In this document: positions 45,822-58,457 of the stretch, one piece after another
Layout of the letters: each line of letters starts with the position of its first letter
How positions within the stretch are numbered: position 1 is the first letter of the stretch
NCBI GenBank assembly: GCA_030737875.1
Contig: CM060922.1
Location: forward strand, 308,565,456-308,629,455
DNA length: 64,000 nucleotides
Reading direction: 5' to 3'
Origin: Allium sativum
Taxonomy: Eukaryota; Streptophyta; Magnoliopsida; Asparagales; Amaryllidaceae
Position numbers and translations under genes: made by a program
Notes under the pieces: model-generated
What the model saw: only the letters and a program-made list of their open reading frames with translations
Told to the model about the DNA's origin: nothing
The model's database searches: none

Positions 45822-45889
45822 TTTCAAATGTGCACGCATAATAGGGAAACAATGAAAGGAAAGACATACCAAGAATCTATTAATATAGT

Positions 45890-45945
45890 CTGTTTTATTT
45901 GCCTATTTCATCAACTATACTATAAATAGATTTTGTGAGTAACAA
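45890..45945. other. Short rearranged viral-like piece
   Basis: gcctatttcatcaact and actatactataaatagatt occur here adjacent to each other. Both words occur in the caulimovirid coat-protein region at about 61750 and 61688, but in the opposite order. This may be a junction from viral rearrangement, or chance in AT-rich DNA. Confidence 0.3.
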
Positions 45946-46127
45946 GATCTACTAACAATATTATACTATAAATTACGGATAAATAACAAACAAAAAACAG
46001 ATAAATTTTGAACTAAGATACATCATTCAAAAGGTAAAAATTTAATTTTTTCCTTCAGAAATTACTGTAACAAAGTTTGTACTATAGCAAAATACTATAG
46101 CAAATAGTGACAGTGTTTTTTTTATAT

Positions 46128-46715
46128 ATATAGTTTATAAGAGTTCTTTATTGGTCATACAAGATAATAAGATCTTGTACCATATTAATAATTAAACCGA
46201 AAACAAAGCCTGCAAGGTAAAAAATTATCATCATAATCATAGAAATTAAGAAAAAAGTCAAGTCATTAGAATCCATACCTTGATTATTTTTCTCTCAAAC
46301 TTTTACGCACAACAGGGATAATGAAAAGCTTACACAGAGAAATGAAGAAGAAGTTTACGCTGCCATTAAATTTTTTACAAGCTTACAAGATTTTACAGTG
46401 CTCTCGAGAATAGTTTCTCTGAGCATACTTACACTATATTAATAGCACACTTATCCGGTTACCCGGTACATATCAACTTACATCATTCAGTAAAAGATAA
46501 GGACGAGTACAATGCTAAGCTGTCTTTTCTCTGGAAAGCGCCTTAAAGTAGTGATAATTGTGTGTCCACGTAACCTTTCTCTGGAACATGTTTTTAAAGA
46601 GGTAGTAATTATGTTGCCACATACCCCCTTTTCTGGAGAGTCCTTAATTACTGTTGTAGGCCACCTATTCTCTGATAGATGTTGTGCTGGCTCCTTTCTC
46701 GGTTCTTCTTTCCTT
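46128..46715 (-). promoter_or_regulatory. Caulimovirid promoter-like region, minus-strand copy
   Basis: It matches 44401-44992 in inverted orientation over about 590 bp with few differences. It lies directly downstream of the viral coding remnants on the minus strand, the expected place of the intergenic promoter in a circular caulimovirid genome. The TATA box here reads TATTAATATAG, one base changed from the other copy. Confidence 0.6.
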
Positions 46716-46739
46716 AATCTGTGTCAGCCATGTATTCTA

Positions 46740-47693
46740 GACTATCTTCTCGTAATAATCTACCACTTTCGTTTATTTCTGGACTGTCTTTTAGCTCATT
46801 TTCGGAAGATAATTTGTCGTAAATTATTACGTCATTGTTTGGATCAAACATTCCTTCTGCTTGAGGGAATGGAAATAGAATTTTTAATTCCATCTCGCCC
46901 CATATCTGATAATGTGAACTTTCTGACTGTAATACTAACTCCTTCCAACTAGGTGGAGGGCTTATTGTGGTGATTGAATGATGAAACTCCCATGGTTTGT
47001 CTGCCTTAAGCCAGATGGGAGTGCCTTCATAACTCTGGTAGTAATACCTTAAACTCCTAGAAGCATGCTATCTAGTGTAACCCAAATGTTTAAAGATAGC
47101 AATTCTATGTTTCGCATGTTTAAATGTATGACTTAGATCGAAACAGTAGAAAGGAGTGGTTGAGTTTATGCATACCACAATCCCTGGAAAAACTTTCAGG
47201 TACTGTGATGCTACCAGAGCAAACCTTCTTCCAAATCTTTCTAGGATCGTTTCTTCAATGGGATTATGGAAAGTAATCCTTGACAGGATTCCATGATGGA
47301 ATAAGTCAACAATTTCATCCATGTCATTTGGTAATGTTTGACTGTCAACTCTTATTCGTAGCATGTTAGATCTTCTGTCTTGAACAATCTTGAACTATAA
47401 GCCTTCCTTGAATCTTTGGTAATACTTCTTTAGAAGCTGTTGGAGAATGGCACAATGCTTTCTCCACCTGTCAAACACCATCTTTTCTATTTTTATTTTG
47501 ATGTCTATGCCTGTTCTTTCATATAATTCTTCTAGAATTGGAGCGGGTTTTAGCTTTAAATGATTTGAAAGTTGTTCATAGGTCAAATTTCTGGGTCTTT
47601 TGGGTTGTCTAGCTAAAACTTCATCTCTTTCTTGTATCAATTGTTCTATCCTTTTTTCTAGCAATTCATTGGTTTTTTGGTTGTATGTTGTCC
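46740..47693 (-). pseudogene. Caulimovirid 3'-terminal ORF fragment
   Basis: Minus-strand ORFs at 47664-47395 and 47364-47068 are collinear and separated by a stop. Further open pieces run to about 46750. The first piece begins with a charged, coiled-coil-like helix ('EKRIEQLIQERDEVLARQ') and has 'RPRNLTYEQLSNHLKLKP'. The second has 'FGRRFALVASQYLKVFPG'. By position it follows the viroplasmin-like ORF at 58458-59391, from which the chromovirus insertion separates it. It may be the C-terminal part of a transactivator-like protein, a tentative call from order only. Frames do not match across the insertion, so small indels are also present. Confidence 0.5.
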
Positions 47694-50600
47694 TGTAACA
47701 TCTTGTAATTTTATAACATTAAAATTCAAAATTAAAGTATACTTAATTTTTAGAAAAGAATTAAGTGAAATGGGTTGCGCAGAGAAATATATATATATAT
47801 ATATATATATATTGATATATATATATATATATATATTAAAAATTAAATAAATAAATATGCAAAAAAGTTCAAAACAGCGAATTGGGAGGGGGAATAACCG
47901 AACCGGCCCATTTTTGAGGTCAACCCAAGCTCCGCTGGGTCGACTAGGGGTTAATCCAGGGTGTTTGGCTGTCAACCCGTGGGCCGATTCGCTCAAATGC
48001 AGATTTTGCATTTGATTGGTTCTCATGGTTCAGGGTTAATCTAATGGTCATAAATAACTTCCTACATCTATAAATACATCCTAATGCTAACCCTAAACCT
48101 AATTAAAATTGGAACCAAAGTCGTTATGCCATCGCCATGGAACTCAGTGTAGCCGCCACCAACTAAAGAGGAAGATAGCTAATCAATTCAACCTAATTCA
48201 AGCTTAGAGCTTCAACAACGAATCAACTAACGTCGCTACAACAATTCTGCATCAAGTTTGATCAATTGTTCATAATTCTTTAACCACGAAAGGCAAGTTC
48301 AATTTCTCTAATCAAGATAATTATTAAATTAAGTAAGATTAGATATAATTGCGGATTATATGGATATGATGTGAATTATTGACCGTATGATATGATTATG
48401 TTGTTAAATTGTGATGTTATCATACATGTTGTAAATTCTATGATTTTATGTTGTCATCTATGTTGTAAAGTTATGATCTATGTTGTTATTCTACGATTGG
48501 CTTACGTGTAATCAAATCATCATGTTGTTTAAATGCTAGTTTGGTTATGTTGATTCATATGATAGATCATATGTATGTATGCAAGATTAGACGTTGATTT
48601 AGACATAAATCACATGCAAGTTAATAAATATTATGACATCTATTTTAGACCAAAAGTTAGGCTATGATATGCATAAGTTACATGCCAAATCTGTACATGC
48701 TAGTTTGTATATTTAGAGGTAAATTAACACCATTGTTATGTTGCATAAATCACATATGCAAGTTTATATAAAAATATGAGTTTGGAATATGAATCATGTT
48801 ATGCAAGTTTTTGGTTATTGCCTATGTAAGTTTTGTGATGAAAATCTTGTTCATAACAGGTAGGTTCATACTTTTAGGCCTATGTTTAGATCGATGATTT
48901 TATGCAGGTTACGTGGTAAATTCTCATATGCAAGTTAGGCCTATTTTTTATGTTATGTGAATATGTGGTGTTTTTTTCCTTTTCCATGTGTTATATTATT
49001 TCTTAGTCTATCATATATTCTATGCGAATGGACGCCGCGGGGTTATGGGGAAAAATATTGATTATGTTAATAAATGTGATTTGGCATGTAATGGCCTTAA
49101 AAGAGGCATATATGTAAATTGAAACATTAATTGGTAAAGTGATATATGGACATAATTAATGTGATTATGGTCATAAAGATAATTGGAATTTTATTAACAT
49201 ATTTGATTAGGAATAATTAATCCAAATATGGGATGAAAATATTATGTTAATAAATGTGAATTGGAATGTAAATGAGTCATATATGTAAATTAATTTGAAT
49301 TTGAATAGGGATATTAAATAGTGAGATAAAAGGCCTTTAATGGCATATAATAAATTTGTGACGAAATTGGTATAATTTTGCATACCATAAATGGATGGAC
49401 ATAATTGAGTCAATTATGGACATCGTTAAATTTGGAATTAATTGATAATTTGAATAGAGAAAATAATTCAAATTGAGGTAAAGGATTATAAGTGATAATC
49501 AATGCTTTGGACACGAGGTTGGACTCATTTGTGACGTAAAACTGTCCGGACCCACCCGGCAAATCCAGTAGTCACAAGTGGTAGCCCAATGTGAGAGGTC
49601 CTAGGCCCAAATTAAAAGCGTAACAGTTGTAAAGACACGAGGTTAGGATCTTTTATGGTGTAAGACTGCCCGGACCCGCCCGGCAAATCCAGCTGCCATA
49701 AATGTCAGTCTAATGTGAGAGGTCTTTATAAGGTTACGGCCTTAATGAATTAAGAAATACTTAACCAGATAAGCATGTAGTGGGACATGAGGGGGTTAAG
49801 TAGGTGCCTTGGGTGGCATGAGGAATCTAGTGCGTGACATGTGGGTGACATGTGGATGTCATGAGAAATACGATTAGAAAAATGGAGTAATTTGAATATA
49901 AACAATTATGACATGTAATTCAAATTATTGGACAAAATAGGTATTGACACCTATGAAGGGAAAGGTTTAAATTAATTGATTAATTAATTAAAAATGGACA
50001 TGGTAAATGAAATGGACTACTTAACCAAATCTGATCCCTAGGGATTGTAAGAACTTAAGTTTAAGTTGGGGGTTAAGTAAACTGGGTTATACGGAATGAG
50101 TGGATTAAGTAAATCTTGGATAGGTGGGTAATATTGGTACATATAGGCCCATAAACTTAACCGTAAATTAAATATGTTTGAACCAGTGAGAGGGTTAAGT
50201 AAATCTTGGGTAGGTGGGTAATATTTGTGTATATAGGCCCACAGACTTAACCAATACAACCTGTTAATTAAACAAAAGGGTGAGACTAGGTTAAATTAAA
50301 AAACACTTAACCAAATTTATACATGTAAGTGGACATGGGGTTAAGTGGGATGTATTAGAGGGGACCAAGCCTAGGTGGGAAGCTTGGTGGGGGGCCCTTT
50401 TCAGTCCAGTAGCCCATTAAGTATCTTTGTGAGCTCGACCTAAGTCGAGGACGGGACACGCCTACTGGGCCTGATTGTTATAGGCCAAAATGGGTTAGCG
50501 GTGGCAACGCAAGTCCAACGGGATCTTGTGCGTGCGTGGGCCCGGGCTGGTAGGTAAGACGTTGTTGCATCGTGTAGGTATAAGCCGTGCATCCTTAAGT

Positions 50601-51576
50601 TGTATTGGGTTGCCACTTTAGGGGAGTGATACACCCACTTTGGGACCAGCACAGGTATCTACGAGTTAGGGAGCCGATCGAATGGGGCAGGGTAGTGGGT
50701 ACATCTAGTGGAGATAGGAGCAGACGGCACCTATGTAGTCAGCTAGGGGTACACGAAGCTACCATTATTAATTAATCATTAAAGGGGTACACCTAGTGGA
50801 GATAGGAGCAGGCGGCACCTATGACGTCAGCTAGGAGTACATGGAATTACCATTGAAGGAGTACATCTAGTGGGGATAGTGGGTACATCTAGTAGTACAC
50901 GAAGCTATCATCATTCTATTTAGTCAAGAGGGATCAAGTTTCTAGTATGGGTGCAGTTAGTGTTAGTACAGTACAGTACGGTACTGTACGGTAGAGTATA
51001 GTAATTACCCTATATTGATTAGGAAGCGCCTTTAACGTTATCTTTGCTCATCCTATTATTTTTGGTTGCTTGGTCTTGCCATTAATTCACAGTCATTTCC
51101 TTATTTACCAAGCTTATGTCTTATCCTAGTTACTTTGATAATTATATTGTTGGAGTTATCGGACTTGCCGGACTTTATGTCTGACCCCCTTTGTTTCCAC
51201 CTCTTTTCTTCCTTTCCGCACCCCCTAGGTTCTTAGGGTGGGAAGCTAGATTTGGATCTCTTTGGGAGCACTTGGATTTGGATTGCTGAAGTAAAGCTCA
51301 ACCTATCTCTTTTATGGCTATTTATGGGATTATGCTTTTTATATTATGTACTCTGATTTTGTCAAGATGGATATTATGTACTTGACTTTAGTCTTTGGGT
51401 TTTGGTGATGTAACCAAACATATTTACCTTCCGTTGCAATCGATAAAGTTTTAAATTTTCAAGTACTATTTCATATCTGACTTGTTGTGATTTTCTGTTC
51501 TATATTCACTTAAAACGCTCCATAGAAGTTAATGCATTCCCCTTGTGAGTGACATTAATGGACATGGGGTGTTACA
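47694..51576 (+). repeat. 5' LTR of the chromovirus (3883 bp)
   Basis: By eye it is nearly identical to 54591-58452. It contains internal repeats: two copies of a 'cccggcaaatccag' module (about 49558 and 49680), two of a 'ggtaggtgggtaatatt' module, several 'tacatctagtgg' modules near 50690-50900, and a short agtacagtacggta array near 50965-50995. A TA run lies at about 47787-47836. No ORF in it looks real. Confidence 0.92.
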
Positions 51577-51578
51577 CG

Positions 51579-51590
51579 TGGTATCAGAGC
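51579..51590 (+). other. Primer-binding site (initiator Met-tRNA type)
   Basis: tggtatcagagc lies two bases after the LTR end. It is the standard sequence complementary to the 3' end of plant initiator tRNA-Met. Confidence 0.9.
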
Positions 51591-52920
51591 TGAAGGTTAC
51601 CAGAACAGATAAGATATTTTGAGAAACTATTTTTCAAAAGCATTTTTATAAAGAATACTTTCAAAAATATGTTTGTAGAAGAGTATTTTTGAAAGAAAGG
51701 TTTGTTTTAAAGACATAATCCACAAAAGCCATATATCTTTCCTTCGATTCTCTGTTTTGAATCTCTTCCTCTTTCTCTTTTTGAATTTCCCCCTTCGCGT
51801 ATAGATGCTTTTTCTAAGATAAATAGGGACTTCCATACGAAGGACGAAAAACCACTTCAAGGGACTTAGACGTTTGTCGGTCTAGAAGTTAGCTCAAGGA
51901 AGTGGAGGGCTTGTTGATACCTTTAAGGTAGACGATGGGAGGAAGGTTCAAATAGCTGTTGGTTAATGAAGGACGAAACCTCATCTTGGTGGAAGGTCAC
52001 GAATGGGGAATGTGAACAAGAAGGCTAGTAGTTATCCTTTTGGAGAAATAGGACACCTTATTATGATTGTCCAAAGAGGCAAGGGCAAAGTACAAGATCT
52101 TCTGGAGGGTAGTTATATTCCCTCACGGCTGGTATACCTGATAGGGGTAGGATCGTCCAGGTAGAAATTTGGTTTGCTTTATCATCATGTTCGAACTTTG
52201 TTTGATTCTGGCGCTTCATACTCGTTAGTATCTGCTTCGTTAGTTGAAAACACTGCACCTAAATACTAGTCTAGTTAAGGATCCCATCCTAGTCTCAAAT
52301 CTTTTTGGAGGTTCGGCTCATCCTTCAATGGTTTTTCGGGATTCGAGAGTGTCTATCTTGGACGTTGGATTTGAATGCAACGCCTTCGTCCTTCGTTTCA
52401 CGGGCTATAGTTTGATTCTAGGGGTGGATTGGCTACCCAGGCGGGGTGCCATCCTAGATTGTGAAAGGAGGGTAGTTAGACTATTGATTCATTATGGAAA
52501 GACCCTCATATTTCTTGTGACCCTAGGGGTTCAGTGACGTTTAGCTGTCTAGAATCTCTTGACGTATCCAACGGTGATTTGGAATCTTTTCGTGTGGTCC
52601 GTGAGTATAGTGACGTCTTCGATGAAGTGCGGGGTTTACCTAGAGGCACGAGGTATTCGTGTGTGCCTAGGGGATAATGCAAAGTCAGTTAGGTGATTAG
52701 TGATGGTTTTGAAGCAAGACTGGCGAGGACAGCCACAGTCGGTTTAGTGCCCAATTATTTGTTTTGGTAGTATCATCTCACGTAGACTGTCTGAAATCGG
52801 AAGAGGTATTCCTTGGGTGCTTGTCTGATATTGGTTTAGGCCTTTGGGGCTTGTGCTTGGGGGATATCGAGTTCGAATAGGACGGCTTGCGTGGGAGATG
52901 GATAGTTGCGATGAGTTCAA
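51591..52920 (+). pseudogene. Chromovirus gag/protease/RT remnants
   Basis: Only scraps survive. Near 52035-52075 a zinc-knuckle-like 'GEIGHL' appears. Near 52195-52260 the protease reads 'TLFDSGASYSLVSASLV' with its active-site DSGA. The protease C-terminal half is readable at 52244-52537 ('FTGYSLILGVDWLPRRGAIL'). At 52595-52650 there is the RT lead-in 'REYSDVFDEVRGLPRGT'. Then the RT and RNase H are missing: the sequence passes through unrelated-looking DNA to the integrase at about 52920. The element cannot transpose by itself. Confidence 0.75.
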
Positions 52921-53990
52921 ATGGATAGTATCTCAATAGATTTTGTTGATGGATTACCAAGATCGAGGAAGGGTAATACGGGGACTTGGCTTATAGTAGA
53001 TAGACTTACTAAGAGCGCCCATTTTATTCCCGTGAAGAGTAAGAGGACTGCTCCATGATTAGCCTCTGTATACGTCCGAGAGATAGTTCGTTTGCATGGT
53101 GTTCCTTCTAGCATAGTAAGCGACCGCGATCCTATCTTCACTAGTGAATTTCGGAGGAGCTTACAAGAAGCGGTAGGGACTCAGTTATGTTTGTGCACCG
53201 CATATCATCCTCAGACGGACGGCCAAACCGAGAGGGTGAATCGTATTCTAGAGGACCTTTTGAGGCTAGGTATCCTAGACTTTGGGGGTACATGGGAAGA
53301 GCATCTTCCATTGGTGGAGTTCGCATATAATAATAGCTTTCAGTCTAGCATTGGCATAGCACCTTTCGAAGCTCTTTATGGACGACCTTGTCGTTCACCT
53401 ACACGTTGGTGGGAATCTACGGATAAGATCTTACTTGGGCCCGATATGATTAGAGAGACTTCAGAGAAGATTGATTTGATTCGAAGAAGGATGAAAGCAG
53501 CGCAAGATAGGCAGAAATCTTATGCGGATAAGAGGAGGACAGATCTTGAGTTTGAGGTTGGGGACATGGTCTTTATCAAAGTGTCTCCATTACGGAATAT
53601 TGTTCGCTTTGGATCCGTTGGGAAATTAGCACCAAGGTTCGTAGGGCCGTTTCCTATAAAGGAGAAGATTGGTCAGATGGCGTATAGAGGGGAGTTGCCT
53701 GAGAGACTTAGTGGTGTACACGACGTATTCCATGTATCACATTTGAGAAGTGCTTACACGAGATCGCGGAGGTAGCGGAGCCGAGCTTGCTTAGAGAGGT
53801 GGAAATAGAGCGTGATGCGACGATTCGATGAGCTCCTACATGCATTCTTGGGTCGGAGATCAAGAAGTTGAGAAATCGAGAGGTCGGACTAGTCAAAGTA
53901 CAATGGGGAGACGATGAGAGTAACGCTACTTGGGAGACGGAAGAGAAGATGCGTTCATTGTACCCTTTTCTTTTCGAGGGTATGTCCTTT
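52921..53990 (+). pseudogene. Chromovirus integrase and chromodomain
   Basis: From 52921 the frame reads 'SISIDFVDGLPRS' and 'TWLIVDRLTKSAHFIPV', with a stop (TGA) near 53057. The open part 53092-53775 has '[10 protein letters not shown]' and '[18 protein letters not shown]', supplying the DDE residues, then the GPY/F region '[10 protein letters not shown]' and 'FHVSHLR'. After a frame break, 53830-53990 encodes a chromodomain-like 'VKVQWGDDESNATWETEE'. The chromodomain would steer insertion to marked chromatin. The integrase core is nearly complete; the breaks make it inactive. Confidence 0.88.
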
Positions 53991-54577
53991 AATTTCTCCT
54001 TTATCGCTTAGCTTGTGCTTATCTTATCTTTAGTATGTCCTCTCGCTAGTATCTTTGACCTTTAGTTAGGGAAATCCTATGGTTGAAACATGTGTTTGAG
54101 ACATGTTATGTATGATGGATGCAAAGTGGATGCAAGTGTTCGCTAGTGGTTGCTCGTGGATGCATATACACACACTATTAGGCACCAGATCGGCTCAGTC
54201 ACTTCATATTGCATATTGCATATATATGGATGTATTTAGTAAAATGGATGTATAATGGTTGTATTATCATATGGTTGCTGCATTCGGTGGATGGTTGTGC
54301 ACACATATAGAATTAATATGTATCATTAGGAATCTTTTGCATACATATTGGACGCATGGCACTATCATGAATTACACTAAGGAGGTCGACTGAATCAGTA
54401 GACCGCCTAATTTTGCATTAGATATGGACATATACACACACTGTGCATATAAACATTAAAGCATTAGAAGTCTTTTAAGGACAATGGATGCTGGTGTTTG
54501 ATGGTTGAGTAGATGGACGATTAGATGGTAGGATATACATTCTTCTTGATTTGGAGATTTCGAGGACGAAATCCTTT
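53991..54577 (+). other. Chromovirus 3' internal region
   Basis: Non-coding sequence between the chromodomain and the polypurine tract. It has many short 'tggatg' words, likely slippage-prone low-complexity sequence. No ORF. Confidence 0.5.
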
Positions 54578-54590
54578 AAGGAGGGGAGAA
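54578..54590 (+). other. Polypurine tract of the chromovirus
   Basis: aaggaggggagaa sits directly before the 3' LTR TGTAACA. Confidence 0.85.
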
Positions 54591-57500
54591 TGTAACACCC
54601 CGTAATTTTATAACATTAAAATTCACAAATTAAAGTATACTTAATTTTTAGAAAAGAATTAAGTGAAATGGGTTGTGCAGAGAAATATATACATATTGAT
54701 ATATATATATATATATAAATTAAAAATTAAATAAATAAATATGCGAAAAAGTTCAAAACAGCGAATTGGGAAGGGGAAAAACCGAACCGGCCCATTTTTG
54801 AGGTCGACCCGAGCTTTGCTGGGTCGACTAGGGGTTAATCCAGGGTGTTTGGCTGTCAACCAGTGAGCCGATTCGCTCAAATGCAGATTTTGCATTTGAT
54901 TGGTTCTCATGGTTCAGGGTTAATCTAATGGTCCTAAATAACTTCCTACACCTATAAATACATCCTAATCCCAACCCTAAACCTAATTAAAATTGGAACC
55001 AAAGCCGTTATGCCGTCGCCATGGGACTCAGTGTAGCCGCCGCCAACTAAAGAGGAAGATAGCTAATCAATTCAACCTAATTCAAGCTTAGAGCTTCAAC
55101 AACGAATCAACTAACATCGCTACAACAATTCTGCATCAAGTTTGATCAATTGTTCATAATTCTTTAACCACGAAAGGCAAGTTCGATTTCTCTAATCAAG
55201 ATAATTATTAAATTAAGTAAGATTAGATATAATTGTGGATTATATGGATATGATGTGAATTATTGACCGTATGATATGATTATGTTGTTAAATTGTGATG
55301 TTATCATACATGTTGTAAATTCTATGATTTTATGTTGTCATCTATGTTGTAAAGTTATGACCTATATTGTAATTCTTCGATTGGCTTACGTGTAATCAAA
55401 TCATCATGTTGTTTAAATGCTAGTTTGGTTATGTTGAATCATATGATAGATCATATGTATGTATGCAAGATTAGATGTTGATTTAGACATAAATCACATG
55501 CAAGTTAGTAAATATTATGACATCTATTTTAGATCAAAAGTTAGGCTATGATATGCATAAGTTACATGCCAAATCTGTACATGCTAGTTCGTATATTTAG
55601 AGGTCAATTTACACCATTATTATGTTGCATAAATCACATATGCAAGTTTATATAAAAATATGAGTTTGGAATATGAATCATGTTATGCAAGTTTTTGGTT
55701 ATTGCCTATGTAAGTTTTGTGATGAAAATCTTGTTTTTAACATGTAGTTTCATACTTTTAGGCCTATGTTTAGATCGATGATTTTATGGAGGTTATGTGG
55801 TAAATTCTCATATGCAATTTAGGATTATTTTGTATGTTATGTGAATATATGGTGTTTTTCCCTTTTCCATGTGTTAGACTATTTCTTAGTCTATCATATA
55901 TTCTATGCGAATGGATGCCGCAGGGTTATGGGGAAAAATATTGATTATATTAATAAATGTGATTTGGCATGTAATGGCCTTAAAAGAGGCATATATGTAA
56001 ATTGAAATATTAATTGGTAAAGTGATATATGGACATAATTAATGTGAATTATGGTCATAAAGATAATTGCAATTTTATTAACATATTTGATTAGGAATAA
56101 TTAATCAAAATATGGGATGAAAATATTATGTTAATAAATGTGAATTGGAATGTAAATGAGTCATATATGTAAATTAATTTGAATTTGAATAGGGATATTA
56201 AATAGTGAGATAAAAGGCCTTTAATGGCATATAATAAATTTGTGACGAAATTGGTATAATTTTGCATACCATAAATGGATGGACATAATTGAGTCAATTA
56301 TGGACATCGTTAAATTTGGAATTAATTGATAATTTGAATAGGGAAAATAATTCAAATTGAGGTAAAGGATTATAGGTGATATCAATGCTTTGGACACAAG
56401 GTTGGACTCATTTGTGACGTAAAACTGCCAGGACCCGCCCGGCAAATCCAGTAGTCACAAATGGTAGCCCAATGTGAGAGATCCTAGGCCCAAATTAAAA
56501 GCGTAACAGTTGTAAAGACACGAGGTTAGGCTCTTTTATGGTGTAAGACTGCCCGGACCCGCCCGGCAAATCCAGCTGCCATAAATGTCAGTCTAATGTG
56601 AGAGGTCTTTATAAGGTTACGACCTTAATGAATTAAGAAATACTTAACCAGATAAGCATGTAGTGGGACATGAGGGGGTTAAGTAGGTGCCTTGGGTGGC
56701 ATGAGGAATCTAGTGGGTGACATGTGGATGTCATGAGAAATACGATTAGAAAAATGGAGTAATTTGAATATAAACAATTATGACATGTAATTCAAATTAT
56801 TGGATAAAATAGGTATTGACACCTATGCAGGGAAAGGTTTTAATTAATTGATTAATTAATTAAAAATGGACATGGTAAATGAAATGGACTACTTAACCAA
56901 ATCTTATCCCTAGGGATTGTAAGAACTTAAGTTTAAGTTGGGGGTTAAGTAAACCGGGTTATACGGAATGAGTGGGTTAAGTAAATCTTGGGTAGGTGGG
57001 TAATATTAGTACATATAGGCCCACAAACTTAATCGTAAATTAAATATGTATGAACCAGTGAGAGGGTTAAGTAAATCTTGGGTAGGTGGGTAATATTTGT
57101 GTATATAGGCCCACAGACTTAACCAATACAACCTGTTAATTAAACAAAAGGGTGAGACTAGGTTAAATTAAAAAACACTTAACCAAATTTATACATGTAA
57201 GTGGACATGGGGTTAAGTTGTATGTATTAGAGGGGACCAAGCCTAGGTGGGAAGCTTGGTGGGGGCCCTTTTCAGTCCAGTAGCCCATTAAGTATCTTTG
57301 TGAGCTCGACCCAAGTCGAGGACGGGACACGCCTACTGGGCCTGATTGTTAGAGGCCAAAATGGGTTAGCGGTGGCAACGCAAGTCCAACGGGATCATGT
57401 GCGTGCGTGGGCCCGGGCTGGTAGGTAAGACGTTGTTGCATCGTGTAGGTATAAGCCATGCATCCTTAAGTTGTATTGGGTTGCCACTTTAGGGGAGTGA

Positions 57501-58452
57501 TACACCCCACTGTGGGACCAGCACGGGTATCTACGAGTTAGGGAGCCGATCGAATGGGGCAGGGTAGTGGGTACATCTAGTGGAGATAGGAGCAGACGGC
57601 ACCTATGTAGTCAGCTAGGGGTACATGAAGCTACCATTATTAATTAATCATTAAAGGGGTACACCTAGTGGAGATAGGAGCAGGCGACACCTATGACGTC
57701 AGCTAGGAGTACATGGAATTACCATTGAAGGAGTACATCTAGTGGGGATAGTGGGTACATCTAGTAGTACACGAAGCTAACATCATTATATTTAGTCAAG
57801 AGGGATCAAGTTTCTAGTATGGGTGCAGTTAGTGTTAGTACAGTACGGTACAGTACGGTACAGTACGGTAGAGTATAGTAATTACCCTATATTGATTAGG
57901 AAGCGCCTTTAACGTTATCTTTGCTCATCCTATTATTTTTGGTTGCTTGGTCTTGCCATTAATTCACAGTCATTTCCTTATTTACCAAGCTTATGTCTTA
58001 TCCTAGTTACTTTGATAATTATATTGTTGGAGTTATCGGACTTGCCGGACTTTATGTCTGACCCCCTTTGTTTCCACCTCTTTTCTTCCTTTCCGCCCCC
58101 CTAGGTTCTTAGGGTGGGAAGCTTGATTTGGATCTCTTTGGGAGGACTTGGATTTGGATTGCTGAAGTAAAGCTCAACCTATCTCTTTTATGGCTATTTA
58201 TGGGATTATGCTTTTTATATTATGTACTCTGATTTTGTCAAGATGGATATTATGTACTTGACTTTAGCCTTTGGGTTTTGGTGATGTAACCAAACATATT
58301 TACCTTCCGTTGCAATAAATAAAGTTTTAAATTTTCAAGTACTATTTCATATCTGTCTTGTTGTGATTTTCTATTCTATATTCACTTAAAACGCTCCATA
58401 GAAGTTAATGCATTCCCTTTATGAGTGACATTAATGGACATGGGGTGTTACA
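54591..58452 (+). repeat. 3' LTR of the chromovirus (3862 bp)
   Basis: It matches the 5' LTR with few differences. Visible ones include a shorter TA run near 54700, a shortened 'gtgggtgacatgtgg' stretch near 56715, and an extra unit in the agtacagtacggta array near 57835-57872. It ends tgttaca followed by tgtcc. Confidence 0.92.
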
Positions 58453-58457
58453 TGTCC

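Larger units (their letters stand above)
47694..58452 (+). mobile_element. Ty3/gypsy chromovirus (Tekay-like) with 3.9-kb LTRs
   Basis: LTRs at 47694-51576 and 54591-58452 both run from TGTAACA to TGTTACA. A perfect TGTCC duplication lies at 47689-47693 and 58453-58457. A Met-tRNA-type PBS follows the left LTR, and the purine tract aaggaggggagaa precedes the right one. The internal part is only about 3.0 kb and has lost most of gag and RT, but keeps an integrase and a chromodomain-like end. Very long LTRs plus a chromodomain suggest the Tekay/Del lineage. Confidence 0.9.

Noticed and set aside
50038..50259. Minus-strand ORF in the chromovirus LTR with repeated 'SLWAY' blocks
   Set aside because: The repetition comes from the tandem 'ggtaggtgggtaatatt' module in the LTR; not a protein gene.
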